From an uncultured Lachnospiraceae bacterium (GTDB taxonomy: Bacteria; Bacillota; Clostridia; Lachnospirales; Lachnospiraceae), in the NCBI GenBank assembly GCA_910585465.1, contig CAJUEW010000024.1:1-46363 (forward strand): a stretch of 46,363 nucleotides of DNA, written 5' to 3'. Positions 41,800 to 46,363 of this stretch are shown piece after piece (position 1 is the first letter of the stretch; every line of letters begins with the position of its first letter). Below the pieces are notes generated by a model. The model was not told the origin of the DNA, did not search any database, and saw nothing but the letters and a program-made list of their open reading frames with translations. The position numbers and the translations under genes are program-made.

Positions 41800-42070
41800 G
41801 CCGATAGGGTAGTGGGGCGCATAAATAGACTTTGTGGGCAGATAAAAGCCGCACTTTGGCTTTTGTCTGAACGCAAAGTTCACTAAAGGGTAGCAAGCGC
41901 AGCTTGCGAAGGGGAATTGTCGTTTCCCCTTTTGGCTGCCGCAAGGCAGACAACGCCCTCCGCAGGAGTCCATGCAAGTGAAACTTGCCCCTCGGAGAGC
42001 GCACATGCCACCTCTGGTGGTATATCTATGCGCACCCCGTAAACGGGGTGGATACGTTACCTCGGCTTTT
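41800..42070. other. Hairpin-dense mobilisation region (oriT-like)
   Basis: At least six stem-loops within 270 bp: GCAAGC/GCTTGC (about 41898), GGGGAA/TTCCCC (about 41920), TGCC-GCAA-GGCA (about 41937), CAAGT-GAA-ACTTG (about 41974), CCACC-TCT-GGTGG (about 42009) and ACCCCGT-AA-ACGGGGT (about 42034). It lies just upstream of the relaxase fragment, where mobilisable elements carry oriT. The nic site is not identified. Confidence 0.5.
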
Positions 42071-42275
42071 CAGTTTCCCGGCTCTTGTCATACGCTTTCG
42101 CCCTCGCTTTCGTTTTCGGCATTAGCAACAGTAGATTGTGGAGGAGTGGCTTCTCGGCTTTGCGTTTCTTCTCGTTCTGCTTTTTCTTTTCGTTTGCTAC
42201 ACGCTGTTTTGCCTGTTGCAATACTTTCAATGCTTTTTATAAGTCTTTGCTGACTTCAACTTTTGTTTCAATCAT
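42057..42275 (-). pseudogene. Nonsense-broken small charged protein of the mobile element
   Basis: An in-frame reading of 73 codons with a good site (AAAGGACGAGG) before ATG 42275. It begins MIETKVEVSKDL, meets TAA, then continues in the same frame for 59 codons, starting KALKVLQQAKQRVANEKKK and staying highly basic. The single stop suggests a recently inactivated gene. The Lys/Glu-rich coiled pattern resembles DUF3847-type or mobilisation-accessory proteins of such elements. Weak assignment. Confidence 0.45.
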
Positions 42276-42317
42276 TTCTGATACCTCGTCCTTTCTGTGA
42301 TGCGTTGATAACTGCTG

Positions 42318-42361
42318 AAAATAAAAAAGGTAGCTGATTATCTGTTAAAATAATCGCTACC
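42318..42361 (-). terminator. Strong intrinsic terminator upstream of the mobilisation genes
   Basis: On the minus strand, GGTAGCGATTAT pairs with ATAATCaGCTACC (one bulge) around an 8-nt loop, then TTTTTTATTTT. It would end transcripts entering from the methyltransferase side. Confidence 0.85.
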
Positions 42362-42423
42362 CAAAGGTAAACCGTATTTAATTTTTATATGTTATTTTAT
42401 CAAATGATTTGGTGTTTTGAATA

Positions 42424-42582
42424 TTATAACCTAAATTCCCCCGAAAATTATAACGAGGCAGTATTTATGGGCGTTTGAGACATGCCATCATTATAATTTT
42501 TATAACGATGTGTTTTTTCAAACGTGCTAATTTCAAGGGTTTCAAGTTCTCGTTATAATTTAATGCGGAATTTAGGTTATAA
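42424..42582. mobile_element. 159-bp element with long terminal inverted repeats (MITE-like)
   Basis: The ends match exactly for 16 bp (TTATAACCTAAATTCC and its reverse complement, 42424-42439 and 42567-42582). Then come five unmatched bases, and then a further exact 13 bp (AAATTATAACGAG and CTCGTTATAATTT, to 42457 and from 42549). The interior of about 90 bp is non-coding, with one more ATTATAA/TTATAA pair. No clear target duplication beyond a possible TA. Could be a non-autonomous transposon or a large fold-back regulatory element. Confidence 0.6.
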
Positions 42583-42620
42583 GCAAGCAAAAAAGCATTT
42601 AATATTCCCTAAATAAAAAT

Positions 42621-43391
42621 TTATATTTTTCGTGCCTTTATACAAAATGAAAGCGGCACCATTTTTGCTTTTTGAGTTTTAATGTCAACATCTCCAACAG
42701 ATTTAAGTGAATCTTTATCTGTTTCTTCTACAAATTGTTCAACCATAAAGCCAGCTTTTGCCAATGCGTTAATATATGTGGACATTTTTCTATTACATAA
42801 AATAATCTCACTATCATGCACAGGCATTCTGAAATATGTTTCATCATAATAGCTTTTAGTTAAAACGAATTTATTATCAATTAAAACATCTTTTCTCTCA
42901 TCGCATGACCATGCTATACAATAATTTAAGGTATGATGCCAACTAAAAATAAAAATACCATCTTTCTTCAAATAGCTGGCTATTTTATCAAATGTACCTT
43001 GTAGGTCTGTTGTCCAACCAATTCCATATATAGAATAAACATAATCAAAGTATTCTTTAGGTACGCTCAATTCATCTTCCATTTTTGCACATATCAGATT
43101 CGCCGAATATCCATTTTCTTTTAATAATTTAGCAGCATTATCCAACTGTTTTTGAGATAAATCAACGCCCCACAGTTCACTTGCACCTCTGTCAGCATTG
43201 TATTTTAAAGAATGTCCACTACCACAGCATATTTCTAACATTTTCTTATCAGCAACATTACCAAATAAATGCAAATCATCTTCCGTCGGAAAACGAACAC
43301 CATATGAAGGCAAAGCTGTTGTGCCAAACCATAAGTCTGCATGATTATTCCAGTAGGTTTTGTTTGTTACTATAATTTCTTCGTTATCCAT
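42621..43391 (-). CDS. Class I SAM-dependent methyltransferase
   Basis: 256 residues from ATG 43391 (GGGAGG seven bases upstream). SAM motif I: MLEICCGSGHSLKY (about 48-61). Acidic ribose contact: ELWGVDLSQ. Motif II region: FDYVYSIYGIGW. Post-motif: YLKKDGIFIFSWHHTL. The C-terminal half may form the acceptor pocket. Substrate unknown; related proteins include ubiquinone/menaquinone-type and small-molecule methyltransferases. Noticeably more AT-rich than the chromosomal genes, consistent with acquisition as cargo of the mobile element. Confidence 0.82.
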   Translation of the reverse strand: MDNEEIIVTNKTYWNNHADLWFGTTALPSYGVRFPTEDDLHLFGNVADKKMLEICCGSGHSLKYNADRGASELWGVDLSQKQLDNAAKLLKENGYSANLICAKMEDELSVPKEYFDYVYSIYGIGWTTDLQGTFDKIASYLKKDGIFIFSWHHTLNYCIAWSCDERKDVLIDNKFVLTKSYYDETYFRMPVHDSEIILCNRKMSTYINALAKAGFMVEQFVEETDKDSLKSVGDVDIKTQKAKMVPLSFCIKARKI

Positions 43392-43480
43392 AAAACAACC
43401 TCCCAAAATACTAATTGATTAAATTATTTAATACTGTTTTATTCTATCAAAAAAGTTCTCGCAATTCAATTAAATTCCAC

Positions 43481-43762
43481 TTAATCTTCTTTTGCTCTGT
43501 TTCTTTCAATCATCATCTGCCTTGCCAGTTCCCTCTGCTCCTTGCTGACTGTCCTCGGTTTGCGATAGCTGACATATGATTTTGGAAAGGAATAGGTCTT
43601 AGATACCTCGTCCTGCCCCATAAGGCTGTATATGTCGGGGAAGTCAGTAACAAGCGTGTCAAGTTTCCTCATAACTGCCTTATCCCTTGTATAGACGGTG
43701 GCGGTCTGCTCCCCCGCATTATAATTGACAACCGTTTCCTGCTCATATCGGGAAATTTTCAT
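43481..43762 (-). CDS. Small conserved mobile-element protein, function unknown
   Basis: 93 residues, start MKISRYEQETVVNYNAGEQT, then TVYTRDKAVMRKLDTLVTDF and a basic tail (EQRELARQMMIERNRAKED). The N-terminal pattern (MKIS..EQET.V.Y) is common to small hypothetical proteins of clostridial conjugative and mobilisable elements. It overlaps the preceding gene by four bases (ATGA), so the two are co-translated. No function recognised. Confidence 0.65.
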   Translation of the reverse strand: MKISRYEQETVVNYNAGEQTATVYTRDKAVMRKLDTLVTDFPDIYSLMGQDEVSKTYSFPKSYVSYRKPRTVSKEQRELARQMMIERNRAKED

Positions 43763-44367
43763 AACTCCATATCCCCCTTTCCTTTGCTGTGGGTTCTGTG
43801 CCTTTTTCCATCGGCAACTGTCGGCTGTTTCGACTGCTCCTTTGCTTTCGCCAACCTCGCCCTTATGGAGTGGTCACGCTCAGCAATCTTGCGCCTTTTG
43901 GTGGTGTCTGTGAGTTCCTTACAGCTTGTTTCAGACAACGCATTTAATTTGTCTAATGTGGCGCTTACAATCTGCTTTGTTTTGCTGTCCTTTATCTGCG
44001 GAAGAATGGCGGATAAATTTGCACACGTTTCCGCTTTGCCCTGCTCCCCAAACTGATAAATCAGATTGATTTCATCAGCGTTAAAAGGTATCTGAAAATT
44101 TGCACCCTCACATAAACGCTCCACGCTTACGCACTTAGGGATATTCCTTGTGAGTTCGTAGTTATCCCTCGCTGTGATTGTTCCATGATTATCGGTCTGC
44201 GTTACCTCAACTTCGGAATGGCTTTTCTGCTCCAATACAAGCCACTGGTATTTATCACTTTCTTTTGTAAATACGCTCTGATGCGCATTGGAGTGTAGCT
44301 TACTGCGGATATATTTGTCTGTGGTGCTGTAATAGTCCACAATCTGCTGTTCCTGCTCTTTTTTCAT
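43759..44367 (-). CDS. Mobile-element protein of unknown function, charged C-terminus
   Basis: 202 residues from ATG 44367 (GGAGG nine bases upstream); the longer frame to 44514 is not supported. The start MKKEQEQQIVDYYSTTDKYI is helical. The middle contains KYQWLVLEQKSHSEVEVTQT. The C-terminal third is basic and probably coiled or disordered (CKELTDTTKRRKIAERDHSI, RARLAKAKEQSKQ). No domain recognised. First gene of a two-gene unit with the 93-residue protein. Confidence 0.6.
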   Translation of the reverse strand: MKKEQEQQIVDYYSTTDKYIRSKLHSNAHQSVFTKESDKYQWLVLEQKSHSEVEVTQTDNHGTITARDNYELTRNIPKCVSVERLCEGANFQIPFNADEINLIYQFGEQGKAETCANLSAILPQIKDSKTKQIVSATLDKLNALSETSCKELTDTTKRRKIAERDHSIRARLAKAKEQSKQPTVADGKRHRTHSKGKGDMEL

Positions 44368-44856
44368 GGTCTTTGCCCTCCTGTGATATTGATTGATTTG
44401 GATTGATAGGATTGATTTGGTGCTGATAGCTGTTTTGCTCCCGTTAATTGTCGTTGATTTGAATTGTGGGATAGCAAGGTGTGTATTTCTCCGCTTATGG
44501 GAATTGGAGTTCATTTCATACGGTAATTAACGCATGAAAAAAGACTATAACCGTTGTTGTCATAGCCTTTTAAGGATTGAGGAAGTCCCTTGTTTACTTG
44601 TGTCTGTTAGTCACCTACACGCACTATCCAACGTCGCCCAAATCAACGACATCCAGTCCCGTTACATAGCCCAGCAGCCGGCCTTATCATCGCCTCATAC
44701 TTCAATTATAAAAAATATGGCAGGAAACAAAGAAAGCCGCTTTTTATCAGGCATCAAAACAGAACCCAGACCAGGCCGGATACATTGCTAATAAGGCAGA
44801 AAGGTGATATAATATATCAGATAAGAAAATAAATAGCATATCAGGAGGAACAGCTT
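44368..44856. other. Gene-poor interval at the right end of the mobile element
   Basis: No gene is supported across these 489 bp. It holds the ribosome site of the gene to the left, a run of short GATTTG/GATTGAT repeats (44390-44465) and GTCACCTA...TATCCAAC (44610-44632), similar in opposite orientation to sequence at 41004-41018. A promoter at 44785-44813 serves the zinc-ribbon gene. Confidence 0.5.
44785..44813 (+). promoter_or_regulatory. Sigma-A promoter of the zinc-ribbon gene
   Basis: TTGCTA, 17-bp spacer, TATAAT, about 45 bp before the ATG. Confidence 0.65.
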
Positions 44857-45384
44857 ATGAAAGTAATTTGCGAATCATGTGGAACTATTTTTAAAACAGC
44901 CGTTGTGGAAGGAATGGATTGCTGTCCTGTATGCGGCGCTCCCTTTGACGATAATGAAGAGGAAATTGATTTGGACATGAACCCATCTGAAGAAGAAGGA
45001 TTGATGTACTTTGATGAAATCATGATATTTGAAAAAGCACCTGAACTCAATAACGTAAGTGCTTACTGCAAAGATTGTGGAAAAATAAATCCACTGGATC
45101 TGGATAAATTTGATAAACTGGTAAATAAAAAATATGTTATATTAAAAAAAGACGTTACTCTGACATGTGAAGGCTGCGGCAGGGAACATAAGCCAAGAAA
45201 GATTTTATACAGGTTAAAGGACCACTACGCGCCTCCTCTTCCCCGTTGTCCTGTCTGTAATTCTGTTATGTTAAAAAAAATCTCCGCAACCTCTAAGTTT
45301 TTAGCCGCCGCTGCCTTAGGCTCATTTGCCCTGCCCTATAACAGTAAAACATATGAATGTAAAAACTGCGGATACCGGTTTTAG
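44857..45384 (+). CDS. Multi-zinc-ribbon protein of unknown function
   Basis: 175 residues with five CxxC or CxxCG knuckles: CESCG (about 5), CPVCG (about 23), CKDCG (about 71), CEGCG (about 106), CPVC (about 127) and CKNCG near the end. They pair into three probable zinc ribbons, separated by an acidic linker (NEEEIDLDMNPSEEEG). A small hydrophobic stretch (FLAAAALGSFALPY) precedes the last knuckle. Could bind nucleic acid or protein; no enzymatic domain. Good AGGAGG site. Possibly related in role to the zinc-ribbon protein encoded oppositely at 45951. Confidence 0.72.
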   Translation: MKVICESCGTIFKTAVVEGMDCCPVCGAPFDDNEEEIDLDMNPSEEEGLMYFDEIMIFEKAPELNNVSAYCKDCGKINPLDLDKFDKLVNKKYVILKKDVTLTCEGCGREHKPRKILYRLKDHYAPPLPRCPVCNSVMLKKISATSKFLAAAALGSFALPYNSKTYECKNCGYRF

Positions 45385-45478
45385 CAAAAAATAAAATATC
45401 AATGTATAAACATTTAAAGAAACAGAACAGGGGCTGCCGTCCCTGGATTTCAACGGCAGGCATTCGTATTATAAAACC

Positions 45479-45506
45479 AAAAAGACGCTGTTTGGCGCCT
45501 TTTTGA
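45479..45506. terminator. Bidirectional terminator between the two zinc-ribbon genes
   Basis: AAAAAGACGC (45479-45488) pairs with GCGCCTTTTT (45495-45504) with one mismatch; T-runs on both strands. A further hairpin, CTGCCGT/ACGGCAG, lies at about 45434-45459. Confidence 0.85.
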
Positions 45507-45519
45507 TCTTACTTATGAA

Positions 45520-45951
45520 TCACGTATAGTTTCCATGGGGCTTCCACTTGTAGCCGCACCTTCCGCAGCGGTTCACCGTTTTCCCCGCTCCGGCAAAGCC
45601 GGTAAGCATACTGTAGCCCCTTGCTCCTGTCGAGACATTTGTGGAACCGCATTGGGGGCATCTGAGCGCACCTGACGGCTGGCTTACCGCCTGGCTCTGC
45701 TGGGCTGTATGGGCCTTGAACTGGGACATTTTAAGATTGTATTCTATAATGTCCTTTTTTTTAAGCTCTATCATAGCTTTTAAGAAATCATTGTCTGAAG
45801 AAACCTTTCTAATTGCTCTAAGTTCATCAAATACCAGCCCTGTTTCTATCAGCTTGCCACCACATCCACCCCCTGTATGAATCAAATCATTTTCATTGCA
45901 CAAGCCGATCACTCTGCCGCATTTGTCACATATTTTTACAATCTCTCCCAT
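45520..45951 (-). CDS. Zinc-ribbon protein with N- and C-terminal Cys pairs
   Basis: 143 residues from ATG 45951 (GAGGAG eight bases upstream). The N-terminal ribbon has CDKCG (about 8) with a later Cys pair (GLCNEN and GGGCGGK). A helical middle (about 40-85) and a Gln/Ser linker follow. The C-terminal ribbon has CPQCGSTNVSTGARG and CGRCGYKW. The C-terminal type is frequent in small membrane- or phage-linked proteins of Bacillota. Function unknown. A palindromic promoter region sits upstream. Confidence 0.75.
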   Translation of the reverse strand: MGEIVKICDKCGRVIGLCNENDLIHTGGGCGGKLIETGLVFDELRAIRKVSSDNDFLKAMIELKKKDIIEYNLKMSQFKAHTAQQSQAVSQPSGALRCPQCGSTNVSTGARGYSMLTGFAGAGKTVNRCGRCGYKWKPHGNYT

Positions 45952-45969
45952 GCCAATCACTCCTCTTTT

Positions 45970-45998
45970 ATTGTATGGCTTTTATTATACCATACAAT
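45970..45998 (-). promoter_or_regulatory. Extended -10 promoter within a 9-bp inverted repeat
   Basis: ATTGTATGG (45970-45978) and CCATACAAT (45990-45998) are perfect arms with an 11-bp centre. The centre contains the minus-strand TGGTATAAT extended -10 box. A repressor bound here would cover the promoter of the zinc-ribbon gene. Confidence 0.65.
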
Positions 45999-46022
45999 TC
46001 TTATAATTGGAAGTTATAGGAA

Positions 46023-46363
46023 TTGTTTTTAGAAGCTCTGATCGCACAGGTTTCTAATGGCAGCCTGCAGCCCGGAGGAATGTTTAACGGATTAAAAGTA
46101 AATGTGGATTCATATGCAGATACAATACAGGCTTTTAAAGGGTTAGGAGATATCACTGATTACATAATTGAGGATAACACAGTCAACTGGAATAAACTCT
46201 CCCAAGATATCGGAGGCTGCGATGAACGTTTACTTTCCTATTTCCGGACTCTGGATAATGGAAACGGCACAATCAGAAACCAGGCTGCATCCGTAAACGG
46301 CTTAAGAGCCCATCTGGAGCAGACCGGACAGATGTACACCTTTGCGGCCGTTAAAGCATCCTT
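46023..46363 (+). CDS. Probable phage tail tape-measure protein, N-terminal part (cut by window)
   Basis: 113 codons open to the window edge from TTG 46023; a TAG lies just before. The alternative ATG at 46080 has GGAGG only one base upstream, so the true start is uncertain. The pattern LKVNVDSYADTIQAFKGLGD, the segment around DNGNGTIRNQAASVNGLRAH, and the closing GQMYTFAAVKAS resemble the start of siphophage tape-measure proteins in clostridia. No other phage gene is within the window. It could be an isolated fragment or the left edge of a prophage tail operon. Confidence 0.5.
   Translation, partial: MFLEALIAQVSNGSLQPGGMFNGLKVNVDSYADTIQAFKGLGDITDYIIEDNTVNWNKLSQDIGGCDERLLSYFRTLDNGNGTIRNQAASVNGLRAHLEQTGQMYTFAAVKAS

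Noticed and set aside
41972..42253. 93-residue plus-strand open frame in the oriT-like region
   Set aside because: Composition follows the hairpin sequence, and it opposes the broken minus-strand gene that has a real ribosome site.

Overview
The window looks like chromosome of a gut Clostridium-type Bacillota, most likely Lachnospiraceae. The support is strong AGGAGG-type ribosome sites, sigma-A promoters, NiaR and ROK/RpiR regulators, ATGA-overlapped operons, moderate GC and clostridial mobile elements. No rRNA or tRNA gene and no CRISPR array was seen. Species cannot be fixed from this sequence.

Left part (1-16400), mostly core genes. A thioredoxin reductase (-) diverges from the niacin repressor niaR (+). 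A tightly packed minus-strand operon of ten genes then runs from 11199 down to 1902: B12-binding radical SAM protein, endonuclease III, DEDDh exonuclease, an overlooked 33-residue membrane protein, VanW protein, AIR-synthase-like protein, Lrp/AsnC regulator, aminotransferase, trmL, and a coiled-coil SleB-type wall hydrolase. Next come a plus-strand small-RNA candidate, a two-span membrane protein of unknown role, a dicarboxylate/amino-acid symporter, a secreted protein with three repeats, and murA.

Middle (16400-31600), a pentose/pentitol utilisation island. An RbsABC-type ABC importer brings in the sugar. A zinc alcohol dehydrogenase of the sorbitol/xylitol type would oxidise a polyol, and two FGGY kinases of the xylulokinase kind phosphorylate the ketose. 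Ribulose-phosphate 3-epimerase, an RpiB isomerase and a split transketolase carry the product into the pentose phosphate pathway. A hexulose-phosphate synthase/isomerase pair adds a ribulose-monophosphate branch. An RpiR-family and a ROK/XylR-type regulator sit divergently in the centre. Four copies of an AGTTk-N7-mAACT palindrome lie as two pairs at the ABC and transketolase promoters. Pair spacings are 105 and 84 bp, whole numbers of helical turns.

Right-middle (31700-40620): an AI-2E-type permease, an NhaC antiporter, then a solitary tyrosine recombinase next to a 2.7-kb segment. That segment holds a single large LVIVD beta-propeller gene and is bounded by exact 17-bp inverted repeats. Each repeat is itself a palindrome with a 7-bp spacer, the layout of a tyrosine-recombinase crossover site. 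I propose that the segment is an invertible, phase-variable gene. An amylosucrase-type GH13 enzyme follows.

Right end (41000-46363), accessory DNA. It holds a decayed mobilisable element (serine-recombinase tail fused to a relaxase fragment, hairpin-rich oriT-like region, nonsense-broken small gene, two element-type hypotheticals), a methyltransferase, a 159-bp element with long inverted ends, two zinc-ribbon genes and the start of a probable phage tape-measure gene cut by the window edge.
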